Assembly (NCBI RefSeq): GCF_024753135.1 | Contig: NZ_JANUGP010000001.1 | Location: 310,001-374,000 of the forward strand | Source: Streptomyces pyxinicus | GTDB taxonomy: Bacteria > Actinomycetota > Actinomycetes > Streptomycetales > Streptomycetaceae | DNA length: 64,000 nucleotides | Direction: 5' to 3' | The notes under the pieces: model-generated | What the model saw: only the letters and a program-made list of their open reading frames with translations | Told to the model about the DNA's origin: nothing | Databases searched by the model: none | Program-made: the position numbers and the translations under genes | Part shown: positions 27,250-35,496 of the stretch, in pieces | How positions within the stretch are numbered: the stretch's first letter is position 1 | How the letters are laid out: each line of letters begins with the position of its first letter

Positions 27250-27906
27250 GTGACGGATGGCTACGAGGATCCGGACGCCGCGGCGACCGCCGACCTGCCG
27301 GCCGTCGTCGCCCGCGTCACCGCGCTCGCCGACCGGCTCGGTGTGCCGCACGCCGAGGTCTTCCACGTGGGGCGGCTCTGCACCGCCTGCGGGGTACCCG
27401 AGCCGGTGGTCAAGGCCCTGCTCAGCGGACGGCCGGCGGGCGAACCGGACGTCCAGGCGCGGTTCCTGCAACGCCTGGACCTGCTGCGCCGCACCCGCCT
27501 GAAGCCGAACGGCCGCAGGTACACCCAGCAGGAGATCGCCGACGGCGCCGGCATGTCCCGGCAGCAGGCCGGTGCGCTCATCAACGGCGACCGCCGGCCC
27601 ACGATGGAGCACTGCGACGCGCTCCAGCGGTTCTTCCGGGTGCACGCCGGCTTCCTCACCGCGGAGGACGCCGAGGCGCTGGCGGGCGCCTTGCAGCGCA
27701 CCGAGCAGGAGCTGTTGCAGAAGCTCGCCGACCGGGAGCGGGCCGCCGCCGCGACCGCCGAGGACCCGCTGGAGCGGCTGCTGCAGGATCACGGGGTGCG
27801 CGGGATCGCCTGGCGCGCCGCCCAGTTGCCGACCGACCAGCACCGGGACAAGGTCGCGGAGTGGCTCGACATGCTGCTGGAGAGCGTCAAACGACCCGAG
27901 GCGTGA
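27250..27906 (+). CDS. XRE-like helix-turn-helix transcriptional regulator
   Basis: 218 aa. An N-terminal helical segment (PAVVARVTALADRLGVPHAEVFHVGRL) contains CTACGVP. It precedes a helix-turn-helix at about residues 90-140 (RRYTQQEIADGAGMSRQQAGALINGDRRPTMEHCDALQRFFRV), followed by a helical C-terminal region rich in Glu/Arg. The GTG at 27250 has TAGGAG eight bases upstream; earlier in-frame starts have no such site. It shares a 235-base divergent promoter region with the MmyB-like gene. Confidence 0.75.
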   Translation: MTDGYEDPDAAATADLPAVVARVTALADRLGVPHAEVFHVGRLCTACGVPEPVVKALLSGRPAGEPDVQARFLQRLDLLRRTRLKPNGRRYTQQEIADGAGMSRQQAGALINGDRRPTMEHCDALQRFFRVHAGFLTAEDAEALAGALQRTEQELLQKLADRERAAAATAEDPLERLLQDHGVRGIAWRAAQLPTDQHRDKVAEWLDMLLESVKRPEA

Positions 27907-28300
27907 GGGCGGTGGCGGCGGCCCACGGCGGGAGTCCGGTGCGGCGGGCCGAGTGTGGCCGGATCTCGTCGGCCGTGGCCTCGCAGGGGGAATGGACCGC
28001 CCCCGAGCGCCCGTTGGTGATCCGCCACGAATCGTGACGTCTCAGGACCGGGTCAGGGCCGGGTCAGGACCGGGCGGCGCGGTCGGCCGGGCCGTCGCGT
28101 ACCGCGCGCTCGCGGAACCCGGAGGCGACCGGCGCGCGCTCGTCCTGACAGGCGCTTGTGCCTCCGCTGAGCGGGCGAACCGGAGTGGAGCCGGACGGCG
28201 TTGTCAGTGGTGGGCGGCAAGCTGGGGGTGTGCGTCGTAGGACACGGCGCGCGGCGCCGCCGGGCGCCGACCGTGACGACTGTTCGGGGAGAGCCGACCG
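27907..28300. other. Intergenic stretch of 394 bases
   Basis: I find no convincing gene here. It holds three tandem copies of an 11-mer, CAGGACCGGGT / CAGGGCCGGGT / CAGGACCGGGC (28043-28075), of unknown meaning, and the promoter for the small gene that follows. Confidence 0.5.
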
Positions 28301-28528
28301 ATGCCCACCGCCGTACTGACCGACCGTGAGCGCACCGCTGTCCAGGCCTACCTGCGGCTGGTGCACACGGTGCGCGCCGCCTTCGACGGACCACCGGACG
28401 GCGGCCGGCCCGCCCTCGTCCCGCCCGCCGTGCTCGCCGAGGCGGAGGCGGCACTGGAGCGGGCGGGCCTCGCGGGCAACGAGGAGGAGTTCTTCCGGCT
28501 GCTGCGCGCGTGGTGCTCCGCGCTCTGA
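28301..28528 (+). CDS. Small hypothetical protein, 75 aa
   Basis: A short helical protein (LTDRERTAVQAYLRLVHTVRAAFDG...AEAEAALERAGLAGNEEEFFRLLRAWCSAL) with GGGGAG ten bases ahead of its ATG and typical third-position GC. I do not recognise a family. It converges on the phosphopantetheinyl transferase gene, fourteen bases apart. Confidence 0.6.
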   Translation: MPTAVLTDRERTAVQAYLRLVHTVRAAFDGPPDGGRPALVPPAVLAEAEAALERAGLAGNEEEFFRLLRAWCSAL

Positions 28529-28542
28529 CCGCGGCGGAGCCG

Positions 28543-29235
28543 TCAGGCCTGCGGTGCGGCGTGCGGTACGGCGATCGCGGTGGCCAGCAGCCCGTCGCGT
28601 ACCGCCCAGCGGCCGTCGAAGCCCCGCACCCGCCGCCCGCCGACCAGCGGGCCGGGGACGAGGAGTTCGGCCCGCAGGGTGCCGGTCGCCGTGCCGTCCG
28701 GGTGCGGGCGCAGGGTGATGTCGGCCTCGGAGAAGTCCAGCCACTTGCCGGTGAGCGGGAACCAGGCCTTGTAGACGGACTCCTTCGCGCTGAACAGCAG
28801 GCGGTCCCAGTGCACGGCGGGCCGCCGCGCGGCGAGCAGGTCGAGCCGCTCGGTCTCCGCGGGCAGGAAGACGGAGCGGCCGACGCCCTCCGGCAGGGGC
28901 GCGTGCGGTTCGGCGTCGATGCCGAGGGAGGCCAGGTCGGTGCGGCGGACCAGGGCGGCGGCGCCGTAGCCGTCGCAGTGGGTCATGCTGCCGGCCAGGC
29001 CGGCCGGCCAGCGCGGGGCGCCCCGCTCGCCGCTGAGGACGGCCTGCGCGGGCACGCCGAGCTTCTCCATGGCGCGCCGGGCACAGCCGCGTACGGCGGC
29101 GAACTCGCGGCGGCGTTTGGTCACCGCCCGGGCGACGAGCGCCTCCTCCGCCGGGTACAGCGGGGTGTCCCACAGCGGGTCGTCACGGTGTGCCTCCACG
29201 ACCACGACCGACTCCGGGAGCAACTCCTCGATCAC
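28543..29235 (-). CDS. 4'-phosphopantetheinyl transferase (Sfp/EntD type)
   Basis: Transfers phosphopantetheine from CoA to carrier proteins of polyketide or peptide synthases. Signatures: GSMTHCDGYGAAALV, the magnesium-binding GIDAEPH (Asp107, Glu109) and FSAKESVYKAWFPLTGKWLDF (Glu152, Lys156). 230 aa, the usual length of the EntD-like subfamily. It matches in type and neighbourhood the S. coelicolor SCO6673 enzyme (from memory). No synthase genes are nearby, so it probably serves distant pathways. Its start overlaps the end of the phosphoesterase gene by 53 bases on the same strand, implying translational coupling, or a later start. Confidence 0.93.
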   Translation of the reverse strand: MIEELLPESVVVVEAHRDDPLWDTPLYPAEEALVARAVTKRRREFAAVRGCARRAMEKLGVPAQAVLSGERGAPRWPAGLAGSMTHCDGYGAAALVRRTDLASLGIDAEPHAPLPEGVGRSVFLPAETERLDLLAARRPAVHWDRLLFSAKESVYKAWFPLTGKWLDFSEADITLRPHPDGTATGTLRAELLVPGPLVGGRRVRGFDGRWAVRDGLLATAIAVPHAAPQA

Positions 29236-30088
29236 CGGCTTCGACCTCCACAGGCAGGATGCGGCGCAGTGTCCCGGGCGGTCCGGGGCGCTTGCGCCAT
29301 TCTCGCGGATAACCGACGGAGACCTCCTCGAAGCGGACTCCGTCGCGCCAGGTGGTGCGGGGGATGTGCAGATGGCCGTAGACCATCGTGGCGACGTCGA
29401 ACCGGCGGTGCCAGTCGGCGGTCAGCGTGGTTCCGCACCACATGGCGAACTCGGGGTGCCACAGGACCTCGGTGGGGTGCCGGTCCAGCGGGTAGTGGTT
29501 GACGAGCACGGCGGGCAGGCCGGCGGGCAGCTCGGCGAGCCTGCGCTCGGTCGCGGCGACCCGGGCCCGGCACCAGTCCTCCCGGGTCGGGTAGGGGTCG
29601 GGGTGCAGCAGGTACTCGTCGTTGCAGACGATGCCGGTGCTCTCCGCGTAGGCCAGGCCCTCGGCCTTGGTGGTGCGGCCGGCCGGCAGGTACGAGTAGT
29701 CGTACAGCAGGAAGAGCGGGGCGACGGCGACCGGGCCGCCGGGGCCCTCCCACACCGGGTACGGGTCCTCGGGAGTGACCACGCCCAGTTCCCGGCACAC
29801 CTCGACCAGGTGCTCGTAGCGGGCGACGCCGCGCAGGGTGACCTCGTCCTTCGGGTGGGTCCACAGCTCGTGGTTGCCGGGCGCCCACAGCACCTTGCGG
29901 AACCGGCCGGCGAGGGTGGCGAGTGCCCAGCGGATGTCGGCGACGGTCTCGGCCACGTCACCGGCCACGATCAGCCAGTCCTCGTCACTGGTGGGGCGCA
30001 TCGCCTCGACCAGGGCGCGGTTCTCGGCATAGCCGATGTGCAGGTCGCTGATGGCCAGCAGCTGTCCGGCCCCGGCCGTCGACTCCAC
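29183..30088 (-). CDS. Calcineurin-like metallophosphoesterase
   Basis: 301 aa with the full metal-ligand set: ISDLHIG (D, H), VAGDVAE (GD), WAPGNHELW (GNHE), VNHYPL and VYGHLHIPRTTW (GHxH). GTG start with AAAGGGG six bases upstream. It precedes the phosphopantetheinyl transferase gene in one operon with a 53-base overlap; the same pair is adjacent in S. coelicolor. A role in removing or regulating pantetheine-type phosphates is possible but not shown. The last 25 residues are low-complexity Gly/Arg. Confidence 0.9.
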   Translation of the reverse strand: MESTAGAGQLLAISDLHIGYAENRALVEAMRPTSDEDWLIVAGDVAETVADIRWALATLAGRFRKVLWAPGNHELWTHPKDEVTLRGVARYEHLVEVCRELGVVTPEDPYPVWEGPGGPVAVAPLFLLYDYSYLPAGRTTKAEGLAYAESTGIVCNDEYLLHPDPYPTREDWCRARVAATERRLAELPAGLPAVLVNHYPLDRHPTEVLWHPEFAMWCGTTLTADWHRRFDVATMVYGHLHIPRTTWRDGVRFEEVSVGYPREWRKRPGPPGTLRRILPVEVEAGDRGVAPGVGRGRGGTP

Positions 30089-30431
30089 CCCGTACCCCTT
30101 TTCCGATCATCGGCTCGCGGACTCCACCTGAGCATATTCGGGGACGGCGGACAAGTGGCTTCAGAGCCATGTCGGGGGCCGCCGGTGCGGCCGCCCCGGA
30201 CGTGCACCCGGCCGCCCACCGGCGCACACCGGACGTGCACCCGGTCGCCTTCCGGTGCCGGGGGATCCGTAACACGCGCGTTGCACGCGGAGACCTTTGA
30301 AAGTCGTATGATCGCGCCAACGTCAGCGCCCCTCATCTCCCCCGCACGGGGCCGTTTGGCGTCCCTTCCTTCCTCCGGCCCGGGCACGGGCGGCTCAGCC
30401 CTGCCCGGGCGCCCCCTGAAAGGCGGCCCGC
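30089..30431. other. Divergent intergenic region of 343 bases
   Basis: No gene is convincing. It separates the phosphoesterase and ATP-grasp genes. The segment TATGAT (30307-30312) resembles a -10 element for the rightward gene, but no well-spaced -35 element is clear. Confidence 0.35.
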
Positions 30432-31547
30432 ATGCTCTCTCGCGTACGCGTCTGGCTCAACCGCACGTACGCGGAGAACGTGTTCTTCATGGATCAGCTG
30501 CGGAGAAATCCCGGTGATCGCGCGGTGGAGATCCACGCCACGCACGGCGACCCCGACTCCCCCGTGCTGGCCGCCGCCGACACCGCCGACCTGGAGCCGG
30601 AGGGCCTGTCCCCGGCCGGCTACGTCGAGTACGCCCTCGACCAGTGCGTCCGGCGCGGCATCGACGTGTTCGTGCCCCGGCTGCACCAGGCGGCGATCGT
30701 CGCCCACCGCGCCGAGTTCGCGGCGGTGGGTACGGCCCTGCTGGCGCCGACGCCCGAGGCGGTCGCCGTCTTCGAGGACAAGGCGACCGCGTACGAGGCG
30801 GTCCGCTCGGTCGGTGTCCCGGTACCGCCCTGGTGGCGGGTCCGCACACCGGAGCAACTCCTGGCGGCTGTCGAGGAGTTGGAGGAGGCCGGGCACAAGG
30901 CCTGCTTCAAGCCGGCCGCCGGAGCGGGTGGGGCCGGCTTCCGGGTGATCACCCGCGCCCCCTTCTCACTGTCCCACCTCTCCGGCTTCCCCGGCCCGCA
31001 TGTGCAACTGGACCTGGTGCTGGCCGCGTTGACCCGGGCCGAGGAAACGGTGGACTGGCTGGTGATGCCCCGGCTCGAACAGCCCGAGGTGTCCGTCGAC
31101 TGCCTGACCGGGCCGGACAACCGGGTGCGGCTCGCGGTGGGCCGCACCAAGAACGGCCGCCGCCGGGGCTTCACCCTGGACGAACGCTGCCTGGCGCCGG
31201 CCCGGCTGATCGCCGGCGGCTTCGGGCTGCACTACCTGTCCAACATCCAGTTCCGGATGTACGGCGACCAGCCGGTGCTGCTCGACGTCAACACCCGGCC
31301 CGCCGGCGGGCTGCACCAGCTGTCGCTGTGCGGGGTGAACGCGCCCTGGGCGGCGGTACGGCTGGCGCTGGGCGAGGACCCGGGGGTGGTCGAACCGCCG
31401 TTCCTCGGCCAGGACTACACGGTGGTGCCGGGACCGCGCCCGCTGCTTCCGGCGGTCCTGCCCCGGCAGCGGGTGGAGCTGGCGGAGGTGCTGTTGCCGG
31501 CCGTGCCTTTGCAGGCGGCTTCGGCGGCGGAGGCCCTGCCCTTGTAG
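30432..31547 (+). CDS. ATP-grasp domain protein
   Basis: 371 aa. An N-terminal pre-ATP-grasp region (VRVWLNRTYAENVFFMDQLRRN) precedes the ATP-grasp core: FEDKATAYEAVRSVGVPVPPWWRV, KPAAGAGGAGFRVI (ATP-binding loop), LEQPEVSVDCLTG and the metal ligands in LLDVNTRPAGGLHQ. Such enzymes make amide or thioester bonds between an acid and an amine with ATP. The partner substrates are unknown and no other biosynthetic enzyme is co-transcribed. The gene ends in an Ala/Leu-rich tail. Confidence 0.82.
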   Translation: MLSRVRVWLNRTYAENVFFMDQLRRNPGDRAVEIHATHGDPDSPVLAAADTADLEPEGLSPAGYVEYALDQCVRRGIDVFVPRLHQAAIVAHRAEFAAVGTALLAPTPEAVAVFEDKATAYEAVRSVGVPVPPWWRVRTPEQLLAAVEELEEAGHKACFKPAAGAGGAGFRVITRAPFSLSHLSGFPGPHVQLDLVLAALTRAEETVDWLVMPRLEQPEVSVDCLTGPDNRVRLAVGRTKNGRRRGFTLDERCLAPARLIAGGFGLHYLSNIQFRMYGDQPVLLDVNTRPAGGLHQLSLCGVNAPWAAVRLALGEDPGVVEPPFLGQDYTVVPGPRPLLPAVLPRQRVELAEVLLPAVPLQAASAAEALPL

Positions 31548-31555
31548 GCCGGGGG

Positions 31556-31611
31556 GCGGGTGCGGGTTCGTCGTGGTCGCTCGCGCAGTTCCCCGCGCCC
31601 CTTCGGACCCT
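31556..31611. repeat. Streptomyces interspersed intergenic motif
   Basis: The run GCGGGTTCGTCGTGG followed by CGCGCAGTTCCCCGCGCCCC is a phrase I recognise as scattered many times through Streptomyces genomes. Only one copy is in this window, so its repetition rests on prior knowledge. Confidence 0.5.
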
Positions 31612-31641
31612 CACCGGTGCCGACACGTTCTGTTGGCCGTC

Positions 31642-31670
31642 TTGACAGCGTGATTGGTCCATACCAAATT
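31642..31670 (+). promoter_or_regulatory. Chitinase promoter with DasR-like (dre) site
   Basis: A consensus -35 TTGACA (31642-31647) is followed by TTGGTCCATACCAA (31654-31667), close to the dre consensus ACTGGTCTAGACCAGT bound by the GlcNAc regulator DasR. It would lie between -35 and a weak -10 (CAAATT, 31665-31670), where bound repressor would block RNA polymerase. Confidence 0.65.
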
Positions 31671-31735
31671 CAGTGGCGCATCCGTTTCGCACTTCCCCGC
31701 ACTCCCCAACACCTCTGTCCCCACAGGGAGATCGC

Positions 31736-33421
31736 GTGCGTCACCTCCTCGGGCGTCCCAGACGCCGGCTTCTCGCCCTGCTCGCCACCGCGGCCCTCGC
31801 GCTGGGCGGGGCCGTCGCCCTGCCCGGTACCGCCCAGGCCGCCAACATCCTCGGCAACGCCGGGTTCGAGTCCGGCGGCCTCTCCCCCTGGACCTGTTCC
31901 GGCAACCTCGGCTCGGTCGTCTCCTCCCCCGTGCACGGCGGCGCCAAGGCGCTCCAGGGCGCGGTGACGTCGGGCGACAACGCGCAGTGCGTCCAGACCG
32001 TCGCCGTCCAGCCCAACACCACGTACGCGTTGAGCGGTTGGGTCCGCGGCAGCTACGTCTACCTGGGGGTGAACGGCGGCGCCTCCACCTGGACCTCGTC
32101 CCCGTCCGCCTACAGTCGGCTCAGCCTCTCCTTCACCACCGGCGCCTCGCAGACCAGCGCCACCATCTATGTGCACGGCTGGTACGCGCAGGGCACCTAC
32201 CACGCCGACGACATCAGCCTGGACGGCCCCGGCGGCGGGGGCGGCGGTGACACCCAGGCCCCGACCGCCCCGAGCGGTCTCACCTCCACCGGCAAGTCGT
32301 CCAGCAGCGTCTCGCTGAAGTGGAACGCCGCCACGGACAACGCGGGCGTCACGGCGTACGACGTCTACAGCGGCGGCAACCAACTGCTCAGCGTCTCGGG
32401 CACGTCCGCGACGGTCGGCGGGCTGTCCCCGAGCACCGCCTACACCTTCACCGTGAAGGCGCGGGACGCGGCCGGCAACACCTCGCCCGCCTCCAACTCC
32501 CTGAGCGTGACGACCGACGCGGGCAGCGGCGGCGGCACCGGGTTCAAGCAGGCTGCGCCGTACCTGTTCGAGGGCTGGGGCGATCCGCCGAGCCCGACGA
32601 CGGTGATGAACGCGACCGGCGCCAAGTGGTTCACCATGGCGTTCGTGCTCGACTCCGGCGGCTGCACCCCGTCCTGGGACGGCAGCCGTCCGCTGACCGG
32701 TGGCGTGGACCAGACGGCGATCAACCAGATCCGGTCGGCCGGCGGGGACGTCGTCCCGTCGTTCGGCGGCTGGCAGGGCAGCAAGCTCGGCGCCAACTGC
32801 TCCACCGCGAGCGCGCTCGCCGGGGCCATCCAGAAGGTGATCGACGCCTACGGCCTCAAGGCCGTGGACATGGACATCGAGAACACCGACGAGTTCGAGA
32901 ACGAGGCCGTACAGGCGCGCATCCTGACCGCCCTGAAGACGGTCAAGGCCGACAATCCCGGTCTGAAGACCATCGTCACCTTCGGCACCTCCACCACCGG
33001 CCCGACCTCCTACGGCAACCGGCTGATCGAGCAGGCGCAGTCGCTCGGCGCGAACATCGACGTGTTCACCATCATGCCGTTCGACTTCGGCGGCGGCTCG
33101 GACATGTACGGCAGCACCGTGAACGCGACGGAGGGGCTGAAGAACAAGCTGAAGTCCACCTTCGGCTGGGACGACGCCACCGCCTACGCGCACATCGGCA
33201 TCTCCGGCATGAACGGCCTGTCGGACCAGCAGGAGAACACCACCCCGGCGACCTGGACGCAGATCCGCGACTGGGCGAACTCCCACCACATCGCGCGGCT
33301 CGCCTTCTGGGCGGTCAACCGGGACCGGCCCTGCCCCGGCGGCGGCGTGGTGAGCAACTGCTCCGGCATCAGCCAGGACACCTGGCAGTTCACCTCGATC
33401 ACGGCCGGGTTCACGGGCTGA
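31736..33421 (+). CDS. Secreted GH18 chitinase with CBM and fibronectin III domains
   Basis: 561 aa. Sec signal (RRRLLALLATAALALGGAVALPGTAQA), a carbohydrate-binding module (about 37-165, NILGNAGFESGGLSPW), a glycine linker, a fibronectin type III domain (about 175-265) and a GH18 barrel (about 275-561). The catalytic segment reads KAVDMDIENTDEF; the terminal Glu acid and the two preceding Asp are kept, but the first Asp of DxxDxDxE is a Lys. GTG 31736 follows AGGGAG by six bases. It degrades chitin extracellularly, and the promoter carries a DasR-like site. Confidence 0.9.
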   Translation: MRHLLGRPRRRLLALLATAALALGGAVALPGTAQAANILGNAGFESGGLSPWTCSGNLGSVVSSPVHGGAKALQGAVTSGDNAQCVQTVAVQPNTTYALSGWVRGSYVYLGVNGGASTWTSSPSAYSRLSLSFTTGASQTSATIYVHGWYAQGTYHADDISLDGPGGGGGGDTQAPTAPSGLTSTGKSSSSVSLKWNAATDNAGVTAYDVYSGGNQLLSVSGTSATVGGLSPSTAYTFTVKARDAAGNTSPASNSLSVTTDAGSGGGTGFKQAAPYLFEGWGDPPSPTTVMNATGAKWFTMAFVLDSGGCTPSWDGSRPLTGGVDQTAINQIRSAGGDVVPSFGGWQGSKLGANCSTASALAGAIQKVIDAYGLKAVDMDIENTDEFENEAVQARILTALKTVKADNPGLKTIVTFGTSTTGPTSYGNRLIEQAQSLGANIDVFTIMPFDFGGGSDMYGSTVNATEGLKNKLKSTFGWDDATAYAHIGISGMNGLSDQQENTTPATWTQIRDWANSHHIARLAFWAVNRDRPCPGGGVVSNCSGISQDTWQFTSITAGFTG

Positions 33422-33477
33422 GGCCCGGTCCCACCGGCCGCAGGGGTCGCCCGGTCGCATCGACGGCCGGGGGCGCG

Positions 33478-33513
33478 ACGCGGAGGGCCGCTCGGCGGAG
33501 CGGCCCTCCGCGT
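33478..33513. terminator. Strong bidirectional hairpin
   Basis: Perfect 16-base stem ACGCGGAGGGCCGCTC / GAGCGGCCCTCCGCGT with a four-base loop (GGCG), between the convergent chitinase and GH4 genes. Confidence 0.85.
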
Positions 33514-33517
33514 ACGG

Positions 33518-34855
33518 CTATCTCAGGTACGCCAGTCCCGGATGGACCTCGGTGTACCCCTCGACCAGTCTGCGGGCGACGGTGACCGAGTCGACCAGCG
33601 GGTGCAGCGCGAAGGCCTTCACGGCCGTGGCGCGGGAACCGGACTCGGCGGCGGCGAGCACCTCGCGCTCGACGGCCTTGACCGAGCAGACCAGGCCGGC
33701 GGCGTGCCCGGGCAGCGGATCGGCGGCCAGCGGATGTGCGCCGCCCGCGTCGACCAGACAGGGCACCTCCACGACCGCGTCGGCGTCCAGGGCGGACAGG
33801 GTGGAGCGGTTGCGGACGTTGAGGATCAGGGTGGTGCGCTCGTCCCGGGCGATGGCCCGCATCAGGGCGAGGGCCACCTTCTCGTAGCCGCCGGACAGGT
33901 CCTCGGCCTCGCGTTCGCCCGCCCCGGCGCTCTCCCGGTTCTCGGCCATGTACGTCGCCTCACGCTCGGCGCGGGTGCGGTCCCAGGCGCGCAGCGCGGA
34001 GCCGCCCGGGTCGCCGGCCTCGGCGTAGAAACGGGCCTGCTGGTCGCGCAGGAAGGCGCCGCGGGTCTGCTCGGCCTGCTGGTAGGCGCGGACGGTCTCC
34101 CGGTTGAAGTAGTAGTAGTGCAGGTACTCGTTGGGGACCGCGCCGAGCGAGGCAAGCCAGTCGGCGCCGAAGAGCCTGCCCTCCTCGAAGGAGCCGAGCA
34201 GCGCCGGGTCGGCGAGCAGGCGGGGCAGCTGGTCGCGTCCGGCGACACGCAGGCCGCGCACCCAGCCGAGGTGGTTGAGGCCCACGTAGTCCACGAAGGC
34301 CTCCGCGGGATCGGCGCCCAGGACCCGGGCGATACGGCGGCCGAGGCCCACCGGGGAGTCGCAGATGCCGATGACGCGGTCCCCGAGGTGGCGGGACATG
34401 GCCTCGGTGACCAGACCGGCCGGGTTGGTGAAGTTGATGACCCAGGCGTCCGGGGCGAGCCGGGCCACGCGCCGGGCGATGTCGTCCGCGACGGGGACGG
34501 TGCGCAGCCCGTAGGCGATGCCGCCCGCGCCGACGGTCTCCTGCCCGAGCACACCCTCGCCGAGCGCCACCCGTTCGTCCGCCGCACGGCCCGCGAGACC
34601 GCCCACGCGGATCGCGGAGAACACGAAGTCGGTGCCGCGCAGCGCCCGGTCGAGGTCGGTGGTGGCGCTCACCTCGGGCGCGTCGGTCACCCCGGCGGCC
34701 TGCTCGGCCAGTACCCGGCTCACCGCGCGCAGCCGGGCCTCGTCCAGGTCGTGCAGGACCACCTCGGTGACCCGCCCCGCGCCCCGGTCGGCCAGCAGCG
34801 CCCCGTACACCAGCGGCACCCGGAACCCGCCGCCGCCCAGAATCGTCAGCTTCAC
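33518..34855 (-). CDS. GH4 6-phospho-beta-glucosidase-type glycosidase
   Basis: 445-aa NAD- and metal-dependent family 4 glycosidase. The Rossmann loop is LTILGGGGFRVPLVYGALL; INFTNPAGLVTEAM, the metal cysteine in GICDSPVGLGRRIA and the histidine in GLNHLGWVRG are the family's catalytic markers. GTG start. GH4 enzymes act by a redox-elimination mechanism on phosphorylated or free beta-glucosides or related disaccharides. Next to a chitinase, an amino-sugar disaccharide is worth considering as substrate, but that is inference. Confidence 0.9.
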   Translation of the reverse strand: MKLTILGGGGFRVPLVYGALLADRGAGRVTEVVLHDLDEARLRAVSRVLAEQAAGVTDAPEVSATTDLDRALRGTDFVFSAIRVGGLAGRAADERVALGEGVLGQETVGAGGIAYGLRTVPVADDIARRVARLAPDAWVINFTNPAGLVTEAMSRHLGDRVIGICDSPVGLGRRIARVLGADPAEAFVDYVGLNHLGWVRGLRVAGRDQLPRLLADPALLGSFEEGRLFGADWLASLGAVPNEYLHYYYFNRETVRAYQQAEQTRGAFLRDQQARFYAEAGDPGGSALRAWDRTRAEREATYMAENRESAGAGEREAEDLSGGYEKVALALMRAIARDERTTLILNVRNRSTLSALDADAVVEVPCLVDAGGAHPLAADPLPGHAAGLVCSVKAVEREVLAAAESGSRATAVKAFALHPLVDSVTVARRLVEGYTEVHPGLAYLR

Positions 34856-35496
34856 GCCCGCACCCTACTCCGGCGGCCGGATCTTCCGGCGCTGCCGACA
34901 GCGACGGCAACGGCCACCTCACCGGCGCCCGTTCTTCAGGGGCGCGTCATCCGGCGGTCGCGGTGCCGCGTGAGGCTGGCCGGGTGAGCGAGGGGAGAGC
35001 GGCGGGAGTCGCGGACGCCGGGACGTGGGAGCGGGGCGACCCGCGACCGCGAGTCGCCGGGCCCTTCCCCGCCGGCTTCCGGTACGGCCCGGCGCCGGTC
35101 GGCATCCGCCGCCACCGGCACGAGGGCATCGTCGTGACCAACCTCCAGCGGCGCCGCGGCCTCACCTGGCTGGCCGCGTCCTGGGAACTGGGCCCGGCCG
35201 GGGGCCGCACCCTGACCGCTCCCGCCGAGCTGCCCGATCTGCGGCCCGGGCGAGACCGCGCCCCTGCCCCTGCGATTGCCTTCTCCCGACGGCGACTTGT
35301 GGGTGACCTTGCGGGTGGTGACGGCCTGCCGGCTGCCGTGGGCGTCGGCCGGAACGCCGGTGTGCGCGCCAAGGGTCCTGCTGCGGACGGCCCGGGCAGG
35401 CGGCAGCGGCCCGGAAGCGGACGGCCCGGACGGTGACCGGCGGCCCGACCCGTGGTTCGATTCCCCTCCCGTCTTCTCCGAAGTGACAGGAGTCCG
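34856..35496. other. Unexplained 640-base stretch with a doubtful reading frame
   Basis: A plus-strand frame from about 34984 (GTG) to 35436 starts plausibly (WERGDPRPRVAGPFPAGFRYGPAPVGIRRHRHEGIVV) but decays into Arg/Gly/Pro-rich sequence after about 100 residues and matches no family I know. It could be a gene remnant or a rapidly evolving small gene. No alternative on the minus strand looks better. Confidence 0.3.

Noticed and set aside
28543..31547. A secondary-metabolite cluster suggested by the phosphopantetheinyl transferase and ATP-grasp genes
   Set aside because: No synthase, carrier protein or tailoring enzymes are nearby and the genes are on different strands.
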